64,000 bases of DNA. It comes from Microthrixaceae bacterium (GTDB lineage: Bacteria; Actinomycetota; Acidimicrobiia; Acidimicrobiales; DATDAH01). The position numbers and the translations under genes were made by a program. The stretch covers positions 1 to 64,000 of the forward strand of contig JACJWK010000007.1 of assembly GCA_020637195.1 (NCBI GenBank), read 5' to 3'. This document shows, piece after piece, positions 42,685 to 50,983 of this stretch. The notes under the pieces are model-generated. The model was not told the origin of the DNA. It made no database searches and worked only from the letters and a program-made list of their open reading frames with translations. Numbering within the stretch: the stretch's first letter is position 1; each line of letters begins with the position of its first letter.

Positions 42685-43263
42685 TCAGCCGCCGCCGGCG
42701 GCGTCGGGGAGCTCGCAGCTGATGGTGCGGACCTCGCCGCCGAGGGCGTCGGCCAGCGCCTGCGCGTCGGCGTTGTCCTCCGGGCGGATGATCACGCCGT
42801 CGGCCACCACGTAGTCGAAGGTGACGCCGCTGCCGAAGATGAAGGTGCAGTCGATGACGCCGCCGTTGTCGATGAAGTCGTCGCGCTGGGCGTTGTCGTC
42901 GAACGAGTAGAGGTAGGCCGGGTTCTCGGTGGACAGATCGCACTGGGCGGCCCCGGTGGCACCGGCGGCGTCGCGCTGGCCCTCGACCGTGTCGCACCCG
43001 AGGTCGGCGTCGTTGAGCTGGCCGGCGAGGTCGTTCAGGCCCTCGGCCCCGGCGCCGCCGACCGTGGTGGCCGTGGCGTCGCCGCCGGCGGTCGTCGTGG
43101 TGCCGCCGCCGTCGCCGCCGGTGTCGCCGGCGTCGGCGGTCGTGGTGGTGGTGTCGCCGGTGGCGTCGTCGCCCCCGTCGTCGCTGCTGCTGCACCCCGC
43201 CAGCACGAGGGCGACCAGCGCCACCGTCGCCAGCAGGGAACGGGCCCGTCGAGTCGTCGCCAT
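42685..43263 (-). CDS. lipoprotein with Thr-rich linker and DUF4333-like tail
   Basis: This 192-residue lipoprotein has the lipobox LVLAGCSSSDD, a low-complexity Asp/Gly/Thr linker (about 27-70) and a compact domain with four Cys (LGCD, AQCD, DCTF, ISCE), likely two disulfides. Phrases such as AYLYSFDDNAQRDDFIDNGG suggest a small ligand-binding or lid domain, but no family is certain. The ATG at 43263 gives the normal lipoprotein signal; the longer frame adds an implausible leader. It is convergent with the envelope gene, 5 nt away. Confidence 0.78.
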   Translation of the reverse strand: MATTRRARSLLATVALVALVLAGCSSSDDGGDDATGDTTTTTADAGDTGGDGGGTTTTAGGDATATTVGGAGAEGLNDLAGQLNDADLGCDTVEGQRDAAGATGAAQCDLSTENPAYLYSFDDNAQRDDFIDNGGVIDCTFIFGSGVTFDYVVADGVIIRPEDNADAQALADALGGEVRTISCELPDAAGGG

Positions 43264-43342
43264 GACCGCGACGCTACCCCCGGCACCACGGCCACGGGGA
43301 GCGACACGTGTGTCCACGGACGCGCCGCGGGCCGCGCGCCGG

Positions 43343-44437
43343 CTACAGGGTGAGGACGGTGCGCACCCCCTCGCCGGCGGTGAGGTCGGCGAAGGCCTCG
43401 TTGATCTCGTCGAGCGGCCGGGTGGCGGTGATGAGCGCCTCGAGGTCGAGGCGCCCGGCCCGCCAGAGGTCGAGGTAGCGGGGGAGGTCCCGGGGCGCGA
43501 GCGAGCTGCCGAGGATGCAGCCGAGCAGCTTCTTCTCGGTCGACCCGAAGAGGACGGCGGGACCGAGGTCGAGGGTCTCGTCGAGGCCCGGCGCGCCGAC
43601 GAGGACGGTCGTGCCCCCGGGCCGGGTGGCGTTGACGCACGTGGCGGCCAGCGCCCCCTTGCCCGCGGCCTCGAACGCGTAGTCCGCGCCCACCCCGGTG
43701 AGGTCGAGGGTGGCCGCCACCACGTCGGTGTCGGCGGGGTCGAGGACGTCGGTGGCGCCCATGCGCAGGGCGGTGGCGCGGCGCTCGGCGACGGGGTCGA
43801 CGGCGATCACGCGGGCCGCCGCGGCGAGCCGAGCGCCCTGCACGACCGAGAGGCCGACGCCGCCCAGGCCCACCACGAGAACCGTCGCGCCCTCGGGCAC
43901 CCGGGCCGTGTTCAGCACCGCGCCGACGCCGGTCTGCACCGCGCAGCCCACCACGCAGGCGACCTCGAGGGGGACGTCGTCGTCGATCTTGACGGCCCCG
44001 GCCTCCTGGGTGATGACGGTCTCGGCGAAGGCTCCGACGTTCAGCCCGCGGTAGACGGTCTCGCCGCCGCGGGAGAGGCGGGTGGAGCCGTCGGCGAACG
44101 TCGCGGTGAACAGGCCGATGAGGTCGGTGCAGATGGCGTGCTCGCCACGGACGCACCAGTAGCAGTGGCCGCACGACGGCGACGGCGTGAGCACGACGTG
44201 GTCGCCCACCGCGAGGCGGGTGACGCCGGCGCCCACGGCCTCGACCACGCCGGCGGCCTCGTGGCCGAGCACGATCGGCACGGGCATCGGGAAGGTGCCG
44301 TTGACCGCGCTGAGGTCCGAGTGGCACACGCCGCAGGCGTGCACCCGCACCGCCACCTCTCCCGGGCGGGGGTCCTCGACGTCCACCTCCCCCACGACCA
44401 GGGGTTCGTTCGGCGTCTCGAGCACGGCGGCACGCAT
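43343..44437 (-). CDS. zinc-dependent alcohol dehydrogenase
   Basis: A 364-residue medium-chain dehydrogenase. Catalytic zinc ligands are in ACGVCHSD and GHEAAG; structural zinc ligands form CGHCYWCVRGEHAIC. The Rossmann motif is VLVVGLGGVGLS. The arrangement AVLETPNEPLVVGEV...GCAVQTGVGAV places it in the class III-like, formaldehyde or mycothiol-dependent branch common in actinobacteria. The specific substrate is not deducible, although mycothiol genes (mshA) are present further on. The ATG is at 44437. Confidence 0.88.
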   Translation of the reverse strand: MRAAVLETPNEPLVVGEVDVEDPRPGEVAVRVHACGVCHSDLSAVNGTFPMPVPIVLGHEAAGVVEAVGAGVTRLAVGDHVVLTPSPSCGHCYWCVRGEHAICTDLIGLFTATFADGSTRLSRGGETVYRGLNVGAFAETVITQEAGAVKIDDDVPLEVACVVGCAVQTGVGAVLNTARVPEGATVLVVGLGGVGLSVVQGARLAAAARVIAVDPVAERRATALRMGATDVLDPADTDVVAATLDLTGVGADYAFEAAGKGALAATCVNATRPGGTTVLVGAPGLDETLDLGPAVLFGSTEKKLLGCILGSSLAPRDLPRYLDLWRAGRLDLEALITATRPLDEINEAFADLTAGEGVRTVLTL

Positions 44438-44474
44438 GGCCGCCGATTGAACCACACCCGCCCGCCGGCCCCGT

Positions 44475-44975
44475 TCAGAGGACGTCGCTGCCGTACATGT
44501 GGCCGAGCGGGTCGCTGATGAGCTCGAGGCGGGTGCCGTCGGGGTCCGAGAAGTAGATGCTGCTGCCACTGATGTGCTGGTACGCGACGCCGGCGTCGTC
44601 GAGCTTGGCCTTCAGGCGGGCCCAGGTCTCGGGGGCGACCGAGATGGCCAGGTGGTGGAGGCCACCGAGCACCTCGGCGTAGGGCCCGAGGTCGAGCCCC
44701 GGGAAGTCGAAGAACGCCACGGTGTTGCCGTTGCCGATGTCGAAGAAGAAGTGGGTGCTGCCCCGGTAGTCGCGGTTCTCGAAGAGGTCCGTGAGGGGGA
44801 ACTCGAGCAGCCCCTGGTAGAAGGCGATGGTCGTCTCGACGTCGCGGCACAGCAGGGCCACGTGGTGCACCCCGCGGGCGGTGGACGCCGGGCGCTCGTC
44901 GCGGGGGCGCAGGTGGGCGTCGCGGAGGGCGTCCCACTCCGCGCGGCGGTCCGGGTGGGCGGCGGCGTTGGTCAT
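44475..44975 (-). CDS. VOC (glyoxalase/dioxygenase) family protein
   Basis: A 166-residue protein with two beta-alpha-beta-beta-beta modules: VHHVALLCRDVETTIAFYQGLL in the first, GLHHLAISVAPETWARLKAKLDDAGV and SIYFSDPDGTRLELI in the second. The metal ligands would be the His in VHHVAL, the Glu of the last strand and the His in GLHHLA. The substrate is unknown. The start at 44975 is divergent from the small zinc-finger gene, with 18 nt between them containing that gene's TAGTCT element. Confidence 0.83.
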   Translation of the reverse strand: MTNAAAHPDRRAEWDALRDAHLRPRDERPASTARGVHHVALLCRDVETTIAFYQGLLEFPLTDLFENRDYRGSTHFFFDIGNGNTVAFFDFPGLDLGPYAEVLGGLHHLAISVAPETWARLKAKLDDAGVAYQHISGSSIYFSDPDGTRLELISDPLGHMYGSDVL

Positions 44976-44993
44976 GGCCCCTAGTCTGGCGGC

Positions 44994-45320
44994 GTGGACG
45001 AGCCCTCGCCCGACCGGGCCCCCGACGGATCCGGCGTGGTCCTCGCCGCCGAGGCGGTGGTGGCGGCGGCCGCGCTGGCGGTCGACCTCGACGCCGTGGC
45101 GGCCGACCTCGACGGCGTCGACGCCGCCCTGCGCCGGCTCGACGACGGCACCTACGGCACCTGCGAGGTGTGCACGGTCGCGCTCGACGACGAGGTGCTC
45201 GCCGCCGACCCGGTCGCCCGGCGCTGCGCCGCCCATCTCGAGGCGCCCACCCTGCCCGGCACGGCGGCGCCGGGCGGCCCCGAAGCGGTCGACCCGCCCC
45301 CCTCGGGCGGGACCGAGTAG
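44994..45320 (+). CDS. small TraR/DksA-like zinc-finger protein
   Basis: The 108-residue protein has an Ala/Asp/Val-rich helical N terminus and DDGTYGTCEVCTVALDDEVLAADPVARRC, the DksA/TraR zinc finger, with a CxxC pair and a later Cys followed by a His instead of the fourth Cys. DksA-type proteins act on RNA polymerase with ppGpp. It is shorter than DksA, in the TraR size range. GTG 44994 lies 6 nt after TAGTCT (44982-44987), so the message should be leaderless. The Pro/Gly tail is probably disordered. Confidence 0.8.
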   Translation: MDEPSPDRAPDGSGVVLAAEAVVAAAALAVDLDAVAADLDGVDAALRRLDDGTYGTCEVCTVALDDEVLAADPVARRCAAHLEAPTLPGTAAPGGPEAVDPPPSGGTE

Positions 45321-45364
45321 GGCTCGGGTCGGCCTCGTCGCCGGCACGACCCGCGTCCGTCGGG

Positions 45365-45976
45365 TCAGATCTGGCCCGGGCTCGTCACCAGCACCTCGTC
45401 GGGGTCGATCAGCAGCAGCCGCTCGCCGAGGGTCAGGCGGTCGCCGTCGATCGCCACCCAGCGGGCGCCCAGGTTGGGGATGCGGGCGAAGTCGGCGCCG
45501 AGGTGGCGCTCGACCGCGTAGATCACGCCGCCGTGGGTGACGGCGACCACGTCGTCGGCCCCGGCCAGGTCCGTCGCGATCCGGCCGAGGGCGCGCAGCA
45601 CCCGCTCGAGGAGGACGTCGTCGTGCTCCCAGCCGGGTGGGCGCCGGCGACCCTCGCCGGTGTCGTCCAGGTAGCCGGGGTACTGCTCGTCGATCTGGGC
45701 GCGGGTGAGCCCCTGCCACTCGCCGGCGTGGCGCTCGGCCAGGTCGGGGTCGACGGTGACCGGCCCCACCCCGACGGCCTCGCTGATCGCCAAGGCGGTG
45801 CGATGGGCCCGCTCGAGGGGCGACGCCACGATCGCGTCGACCGCCCCGATCGTCGCCCCCGCGGCGCGCGCCTGGAGGCGGCCGAGATCGGACAGGGGCG
45901 GGTCGGCCTGGCCCTGCCAGCGGCCGGCGGCGTTCCACTCGGACTGGCCGTGGCGGACCAGCAGCAATCGGGGCAT
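45365..45976 (-). CDS. histidine phosphatase family protein
   Basis: A 203-residue phosphoglycerate-mutase-like phosphatase: LLVRHGQSEWN (catalytic His and Arg), SPLERAHRTA, ERHAGEWQGL, and VVAVTHGGVI with the second His. Length and motifs are normal. Targets could be a phosphorylated sugar, a cobalamin intermediate or a phosphoprotein; the neighbourhood does not decide. No cob genes are near. It is transcribed alone on the minus strand. Confidence 0.87.
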   Translation of the reverse strand: MPRLLLVRHGQSEWNAAGRWQGQADPPLSDLGRLQARAAGATIGAVDAIVASPLERAHRTALAISEAVGVGPVTVDPDLAERHAGEWQGLTRAQIDEQYPGYLDDTGEGRRRPPGWEHDDVLLERVLRALGRIATDLAGADDVVAVTHGGVIYAVERHLGADFARIPNLGARWVAIDGDRLTLGERLLLIDPDEVLVTSPGQI

Positions 45977-46056
45977 GGGCCGAAGGTACCGGCCCCCAGC
46001 ACCTACGCTCGTCCCGAGATGGATTGTCGGACGATTCCCGGGGTGGGCTAGAACGC

Positions 46057-46299
46057 GTGGCCGTGCTCCGCCTCTTCGCCGCGGCCCGCGAGGCCGCCGG
46101 CACGGGCCGTGACGACGTGCCCGGTGCCACCGTGGACGACGTGCTGGCCGCGGCGCGCGCCCGGTACGGCGACCGCTTCGCCGCCGTCCTCGCCGACAGC
46201 CGCGTCTGGTGCAACGGCGAGCCCGTCACCGGCACCGAGGCCGTCGGCGCGGCCGACGAGGTGGCGGTGCTGCCGCCGGTCAGCGGCGGCGCGTCGTGA
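46057..46299 (+). CDS. MoaD/ThiS-like sulfur-carrier protein
   Basis: An 80-residue beta-grasp protein (AVLRLFAAAREAAGTGRD...FAAVLADSRVWCNGEPV...DEVAVLPPVSGGAS). MoaD and ThiS accept sulfur on a C-terminal Gly-Gly; here the diglycine is followed by Ala-Ser, so the tail must be trimmed, or the protein may not act as a classical carrier. GTG 46057 fits the family start; a TTG at 46024 would add 11 residues. A TACGCT hexamer at 46005-46010 lies 8 nt before ATG 46019, which opens a 10-codon ORF ending at 46051. Confidence 0.75.
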   Translation: MAVLRLFAAAREAAGTGRDDVPGATVDDVLAAARARYGDRFAAVLADSRVWCNGEPVTGTEAVGAADEVAVLPPVSGGAS

Positions 46300-46309
46300 G
46301 GGCGCGCTG

Positions 46310-47317
46310 ATGGCCGGCACGACGAAGGCCACCAGGTCCACTACGGCCGGCAAGGGCACGAAGCCCGCCAAGGGCTCGACCGCCGACGCGCCGGCCGCCA
46401 CGACGGGCGCATCGGGGCGCACCGGCCGCGGCTCGGGCCGCCCCGCGGTGCCGCCGGGCCACCCGCCCGGCACCCGCGTCACGCGGTCGGGAAAGATCCG
46501 CAAGCCCACCCGCAAGCAGCGTCGCATCAACAAGATGCGGGCGCGGCCGCCCACCCGCTTCCTCATCACCTACGACATCAACGGACCCAAGATCCGCCTC
46601 GGCATCGGCTGGGCCATCCTCATCGGGGCGGCCACGCTCGGCGCCGAGGTGGGCCTCGCGGTGCTGTACGGGGCGGTCGCCGCGCTGGCGGGCTGGCAGT
46701 CGGCCCGGGCCTGGAAGGAGTGGGGCGCCAACCCCGAGGAGTACACCGCCGGCACCATCGCCGGCGCGCTCGGCGTGGCGTCGGCGTTCGGGTTCGGCCC
46801 GGTCGGGCTGGTCGCGCTCGGCGCCATCCCGCTCGCGCTCTTCTCGGGCTTCACCTCCGACGGCGCCCGCAGCAGCTACCTGGGGTCGGTCGGCCTCACC
46901 CTCCAGTGCGGGCTGTTCGTCGGGGTCGCCGCGGCGGCGCCCGCGCTCACCTACCGGATCGACCTCGGCGGGTTCATCGCGCTCATCGTGTTGGTGTGCG
47001 TGTACGAGATGGGCGACTTCCTCATCGGCTCGGGGTCGAGCAACCACGTCGAGGGGCCGCTGGCGGGCATCGCCGGCATCGCGGTGTTCACCTTCGCCAT
47101 GGCGGTGGTGCACCTCGCCCCCTTCGAGGGCTACGAGGTCGTGGCGTTCGGCGCGGCGGCGGCGGTGCTGTGCCCGCTCGGCCAGCTGTTCGGCTCGGCG
47201 ATCCTCCCCCGCGCCGACGCCCGGGCGCCCGCGCTGCGCCGCCTCGACTCGCTCCTGTTGCTCGGCCCCGCGTGGACGTTCGGCCTGTACCAGTACCTGT
47301 CGGTGCGGGGGCGGTAA
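46310..47317 (+). CDS. polytopic membrane protein, possibly CdsA-like
   Basis: The 335-residue protein has a basic, Thr/Ala-rich cytoplasmic N terminus (about 1-80) with KPTRKQRRINKMRARPPT, then about eight transmembrane helices. The last part, ILPRADARAPALRRLDSLLLLGPAW, resembles the C-terminal signature of phosphatidate cytidylyltransferases (CdsA), in which a charged loop precedes R-x-D-S. The other polar residues of the CdsA motif are not all evident, so I give this only as a possibility. It follows the MoaD-like gene by 10 nt. Confidence 0.68.
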   Translation: MAGTTKATRSTTAGKGTKPAKGSTADAPAATTGASGRTGRGSGRPAVPPGHPPGTRVTRSGKIRKPTRKQRRINKMRARPPTRFLITYDINGPKIRLGIGWAILIGAATLGAEVGLAVLYGAVAALAGWQSARAWKEWGANPEEYTAGTIAGALGVASAFGFGPVGLVALGAIPLALFSGFTSDGARSSYLGSVGLTLQCGLFVGVAAAAPALTYRIDLGGFIALIVLVCVYEMGDFLIGSGSSNHVEGPLAGIAGIAVFTFAMAVVHLAPFEGYEVVAFGAAAAVLCPLGQLFGSAILPRADARAPALRRLDSLLLLGPAWTFGLYQYLSVRGR

Positions 47318-47353
47318 GGTCACCGCCACCATTCAGGGACGGGAGGCAACACG

Positions 47354-48181
47354 ATGGTGATCTTCGATCCGTTCACCGACACCGGCGGTGGGCTCGAGAT
47401 GCTGTTTCGGTGGGGTCACGTGCTCAGCGGCATCACGTGGATCGGCCTGCTCTACTTCTTCAACTTCGTGCAGACGCCGGCCTACGCCGAGCTGAGCCCC
47501 GCGGCGCGCGGCGAGGCCTTCGACAAGCTCACCTGGCGGGCGCTGTGGTGGTTCCGCTGGGCCGCCGCCCTCACGTTCCTGACCGGCGTCACCATCCTCG
47601 GCATCCAGAAGAACCTCGGGCCCGACTTCGCCGACTACTTCGCCGGCAAGCAGGGCACGAGCATCGCCTGGGGCGCCATCCTCGGCACGATCATGTTCCT
47701 CAACGTCTGGGGCGTCATCTGGCGGGCCCAGAAGGTGGTCATCGCCAGCGAGCGCGACAAGCTCGCCGGCGGCGAGGGTGACCCGGCCCAGGCGGGCGCC
47801 GCCAAGAAGGCGGCGCGGGCGTCGCGGGCCAACACGCTGTTCTCCATCCCGATGCTGTTCTTCATGCTCTTCACGTCGCACTTCGCCATCGTCGGCAACT
47901 ACGCCGACCCCGACGGCGGCGTGATGGTGGGGGCCTGGGCCATCTTCATCGTCATCGTGGCCTTCATCGAGCTGAGCGCGCTCGGCCTGCTCGGCGGCCT
48001 CGACAACTTCTTCAACAAGGCCGCGTTCGACAAGCACCGCAACACGATCATCGCCGGGTTCGTCGTCTGGGCCCTGCTGTTCTTCGGCGGCTGGGAGCTC
48101 ATCATCGGCGAGCAGGACACCGCGCCGGTCAGCGGCGACACCACGCCGGTGAGCGTCACCGTCGCCGAGTCCGGAGGCTGA
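47354..48181 (+). CDS. PuuD-like urate hydroxylase membrane domain protein
   Basis: A 275-residue membrane protein with helices matching the N-terminal domain of PuuD-type urate oxidases: MLFRWGHVLSGITWIGLLYFFNFVQ at the start and a conserved WRALWWFRWAAALTFLTG. PuuD normally carries a C-terminal cytochrome c with CxxCH, absent here, so this is a membrane-domain-only form whose activity is uncertain. No other purine catabolism gene is nearby. A GGGAGG site precedes the ATG and a TAAGGT element lies farther upstream. Its stop overlaps the RsiG start by 1 nt. Confidence 0.82.
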   Translation: MVIFDPFTDTGGGLEMLFRWGHVLSGITWIGLLYFFNFVQTPAYAELSPAARGEAFDKLTWRALWWFRWAAALTFLTGVTILGIQKNLGPDFADYFAGKQGTSIAWGAILGTIMFLNVWGVIWRAQKVVIASERDKLAGGEGDPAQAGAAKKAARASRANTLFSIPMLFFMLFTSHFAIVGNYADPDGGVMVGAWAIFIVIVAFIELSALGLLGGLDNFFNKAAFDKHRNTIIAGFVVWALLFFGGWELIIGEQDTAPVSGDTTPVSVTVAESGG

Positions 48182-48711
48182 TGGCCACCCTCGCCGAGGT
48201 CCTCGACCCGGGCTACGTCAGCGACCTGGGCGACCAGGGCCTGGACGAGGTGCGCGCGCGGCGCGACGAGGCCCAACGGGTGGAGAACGGCGTGTCGTAC
48301 CTGCGCCGCCTCGCCCAGGGCCAGCTCGACATCGTCGAGCACGAGCGCACGCGTCGCCGCGAGGGCGGCGACGCGGGCGACCTGGCCGACCTCATCGGCC
48401 GGTTGCCCGACATCCTCGCCGAGCACGGGCGGGCGCCCGGGCCGGGCCGCCCTCCCCAGGACCTCGACCCCGCGGTGGTGCCCGACGAGCTCCAGGCCGA
48501 GCTCGACGCGATCGTGGCCGACGCCGACCTCGCCGACGTGGCCACGCTGGGCGACGCCGAGCTCGACGCGCTGGCCGAGCGCCTCCGCGGCTTCGAGGCG
48601 ACGGTGTCGGGGCGCCGCCAGGCGCTGCACGCGTGCATCGACACCCTCCAGGACGAGATCAAGCGCCGCTACCGGGAGGGCGAGGCCGACGTCGACTCGC
48701 TGCTGACCTGA
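48181..48711 (+). CDS. RsiG-like c-di-GMP-binding anti-sigma factor
   Basis: The 176-residue, largely helical protein carries the RsiG signature E(X)3S(X)2R(X)3Q(X)3D exactly at E35, S39, R42, Q46, D50, and a second copy at E139, S143, R146, H150, D154, with His instead of Gln. In Streptomyces RsiG these two copies bind a c-di-GMP dimer and let the protein hold the flagellar-type sigma factor WhiG. The linker (about 60-130) is acidic and proline-containing. No whiG gene is in the window. It is coupled to the PuuD-like gene upstream (TGATG). Confidence 0.83.
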   Translation: MATLAEVLDPGYVSDLGDQGLDEVRARRDEAQRVENGVSYLRRLAQGQLDIVEHERTRRREGGDAGDLADLIGRLPDILAEHGRAPGPGRPPQDLDPAVVPDELQAELDAIVADADLADVATLGDAELDALAERLRGFEATVSGRRQALHACIDTLQDEIKRRYREGEADVDSLLT

Positions 48712-48767
48712 GCCCGGGGGCCGCCGGGCTGCTTGCCAGCGTTTGGGTCGCGCTCGCGACTGTCGCG

Positions 48768-48773
48768 TACACT
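48768..48773 (+). promoter_or_regulatory. -10 element of the XRE regulator (leaderless)
   Basis: TACACT lies 8 nt before the ATG at 48782. No ribosome site is possible between them. Confidence 0.5.
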
Positions 48774-48781
48774 TTTCGCCC

Positions 48782-49150
48782 ATGCGCAACGACCTCGAGG
48801 AGCGTTGGCGCGACCTGGGGGAGTTCATCCGCGAGCAGCGGCGGGTCGGCCAGCTCTCCCTCCGCAAGCTCTCGGAGATGGCGGGCGTCTCGAACCCCTA
48901 CCTGAGCCAGATCGAGCGGGGCATGCGCAAGCCCTCGGCCGACATCCTGCGCCAGATCGCCCGCGCCCTCGAGATCTCGTCCGAGGAGCTGTACATCCGC
49001 GCCGGGATCCTCGAGGAGCGCGACGGCGAGCCCGACCTCGTCGCCGAGATCCGGCGGGACCCGTACATCACCGAGGACCAGAAGAAGACCCTGGTCCACA
49101 TCTACGAGTCGTTCCGCCAGAAGCAGGGCCCGCCCGAGCTCGAGGCGTGA
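48782..49150 (+). CDS. XRE-family helix-turn-helix regulator
   Basis: A 122-residue regulator with an N-terminal HTH: LGEFIREQRRVGQLSLRKLSEMAGVSNPYLSQIERGMRKPS, and a short C-terminal region (ILEERDGEPDLVAEIRRDPYITEDQKKTLVHIYESF). The sequence resembles mycobacterial Rv0474, which also lies shortly before mshA, so the neighbourhood looks conserved. TACACT (48768-48773) lies 8 nt before the ATG, indicating leaderless transcription. Confidence 0.85.
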   Translation: MRNDLEERWRDLGEFIREQRRVGQLSLRKLSEMAGVSNPYLSQIERGMRKPSADILRQIARALEISSEELYIRAGILEERDGEPDLVAEIRRDPYITEDQKKTLVHIYESFRQKQGPPELEA

Positions 49151-49196
49151 CCCCCGGGGCAGGAATCTCCACGGCCTCGGCGGTGTTCAGGGTCCC

Positions 49197-50408
49197 GTGG
49201 CGAACGTAGCCGTCCTCTCCCTGCACACGTCCCCCCTGGTCCAGCCGGGCGCGGGCGACAGCGGCGGCATGAACGTGTACGTCCGCGAGCTGGTCGGCGC
49301 GCTGGCCCAGGCCGGCGTCGCCGGCAACGTCTACGTGCGCCGGTGGGACGACGCCCTGCCCGAGGTCGTGGACGTCGAGCCGGGCTTCCGGGTGGTGCAC
49401 GTCCCGGCGGGCCCGGCCGACCTGGCCAAAGAGGAGCTGCCCGCGGTCGTCGACGAGTTCGCCGATCGGGTGGCGCACCACGTCGCCGCCACCGGCACCA
49501 TCGAGACGCTCCACGCCAACTACTGGCTGTCGGGCGTCGCCGGGCACCGGATCAAGCACGCGCTCGACCTGCCGCTGGTGTCGACCTTCCACACGCTCGC
49601 CCGGGTCAAGGCCGAGACGGGCGATCCCGAACCGGACCGGCGCGTGCAGGCCGAGACCGAGGTCATCGGCTGCTCCGACGCCATCCTCGCCTCGTGCACG
49701 GCCGAGGCCAACCAGCTGACCGAGCTCTACGGCGCCGACCCGAGCCGCATCGAGATCGTGCCGCCGGGGGTCGACCACGCGTTCTTCTCGCCCGGCGACC
49801 AGCGGGGCGCCCGTGCCGCGCTGGGCCTCGGCGACCACCCCGTGCTGTTGTTCGTCGGGCGCATCCAGCCCCTCAAGGGGGTCGACGTGGCGGTCCGCAC
49901 GCTCGCGGCCCTGGCGCATCCCGACGCGGTGCTCGTGGTGGTCGGTGGCGCCAGCGGGGCCGACGGCCACCGCGAGGTGGAGCGGGTGCGCGAGCTCGCC
50001 GCCGACCTCGGCGTCGCCGATCGGATCCGCTGGGTGGCACCCCAGCCCCACCACCTCCTGTCGACGTACTACCGGGCCGCCGACGTGGCTCTGGTGCCGA
50101 GCCGCTCGGAGTCGTTCGGGCTGGTCGCCCTCGAGGCCGCCGCCTGCGGCACACCGGTGGTGGCGGCCGCGGTGGGCGGTCTGCGCACGATCGTGGCCCA
50201 CGGCGGCACCGGGTTCCTCGTGAACGGCCGGGATCCCGCGGTGTTCGCCCACTACACCGAGGCGCTGCTCGACGACCCGGCGCTGCGGGCGCAGCTGGCC
50301 GCGGCCGCGGCCGTCCGGGCCCGGCGCTACACCTGGTCCACCACCGCCGGGCGCCTGCGCCGGCTGCACGCCGACCTGATGGCCCGGTCGCTCGTGCGGT
50401 GCGCGTGA
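49197..50408 (+). CDS. mshA: D-inositol-3-phosphate glycosyltransferase (mycothiol synthesis)
   Basis: MshA joins UDP-GlcNAc to inositol 3-phosphate, the first step of mycothiol synthesis. The 403 residues form a GT-B fold with HTSPLVQPGAGDSGGMNVYVRE, the acceptor region HANYWLSGVAGH, STFHTLARVK, IVPPGVDHAFFSPGD, the donor region FVGRIQPLKGVD, and the ESFGLVALEAAACGTPVV motif. Length is normal. The GTG start follows an AGGG at 49189-49192. It is followed after 7 nt by the YbjN gene, as in mycobacteria (Rv0486-Rv0487). Confidence 0.93.
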   Translation: MANVAVLSLHTSPLVQPGAGDSGGMNVYVRELVGALAQAGVAGNVYVRRWDDALPEVVDVEPGFRVVHVPAGPADLAKEELPAVVDEFADRVAHHVAATGTIETLHANYWLSGVAGHRIKHALDLPLVSTFHTLARVKAETGDPEPDRRVQAETEVIGCSDAILASCTAEANQLTELYGADPSRIEIVPPGVDHAFFSPGDQRGARAALGLGDHPVLLFVGRIQPLKGVDVAVRTLAALAHPDAVLVVVGGASGADGHREVERVRELAADLGVADRIRWVAPQPHHLLSTYYRAADVALVPSRSESFGLVALEAAACGTPVVAAAVGGLRTIVAHGGTGFLVNGRDPAVFAHYTEALLDDPALRAQLAAAAAVRARRYTWSTTAGRLRRLHADLMARSLVRCA

Positions 50409-50415
50409 GCCACCC

Positions 50416-50880
50416 GTGCCCGACGCACCCTCCTCCGCGCCCGAGCTCGATCGCCTGACCGCGCTGGTCGACGGCTGGCTGGCGCGCCAGCTCGACGAGA
50501 ACCCCACGGTCGTCGCCGTCGACCACGGCGAGCCCGGGGAGCGTCGCTGGTACGTCCGGCTGGAGGGTGAGGAGAAGTCCACCTCCACGATCTGGTTCAC
50601 GCTGGGCCAGCGCACGCTCCGGTACGAGACCTACGTCATGCCGGCGCCCGAGGAGAACCACGCGGCGTTCTACGAGCACCTGCTGCGCCGCAACCTCGAC
50701 CTGTTCGGCCTCGCGTTCGCCATCGGCGAGGAGGACGCGGTGTTCCTGGTGGGCCGGCTCCCCAACGCCGCCGTGGACCACGACGAGCTCGACCGGGTCC
50801 TCGGGACGATGTACGTCTCGGTCGAGCAGTTCTTCCGGCCGGCCCTGCGCATCGGCTTCGCGAGCCGGTTCGCGGGCTGA
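50416..50880 (+). CDS. YbjN domain protein downstream of mshA
   Basis: A 154-residue protein of the YbjN/type III secretion chaperone-like fold: PTVVAVDHGEPGERRWYVRLEGEEKSTSTIWFTLG and LFGLAFAIGEEDAVFLVGRLP. This family sits next to mshA in many actinobacteria (Rv0487 in M. tuberculosis). Its precise role is not known; the proximity suggests a function in thiol metabolism or protein folding. It starts with GTG 7 nt after mshA and is probably translated from the same message. Confidence 0.88.
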   Translation: MPDAPSSAPELDRLTALVDGWLARQLDENPTVVAVDHGEPGERRWYVRLEGEEKSTSTIWFTLGQRTLRYETYVMPAPEENHAAFYEHLLRRNLDLFGLAFAIGEEDAVFLVGRLPNAAVDHDELDRVLGTMYVSVEQFFRPALRIGFASRFAG

Positions 50881-50983
50881 TGCACATCCAGACCTTTTCA
50901 GTTCTCTCATTGCCTTTCGGTGGATTCCGATCTAGCGTCGGCGGTGCCCCCGGGGCCCCGGGCCCGGCGCTCGGATCGGGGAA

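Noticed and set aside
46024..46299. TTG start giving a 91-residue MoaD-like protein
   Set aside because: The added residues do not belong to the beta-grasp fold, and the GTG at 46057 matches the family start; left as an alternative.
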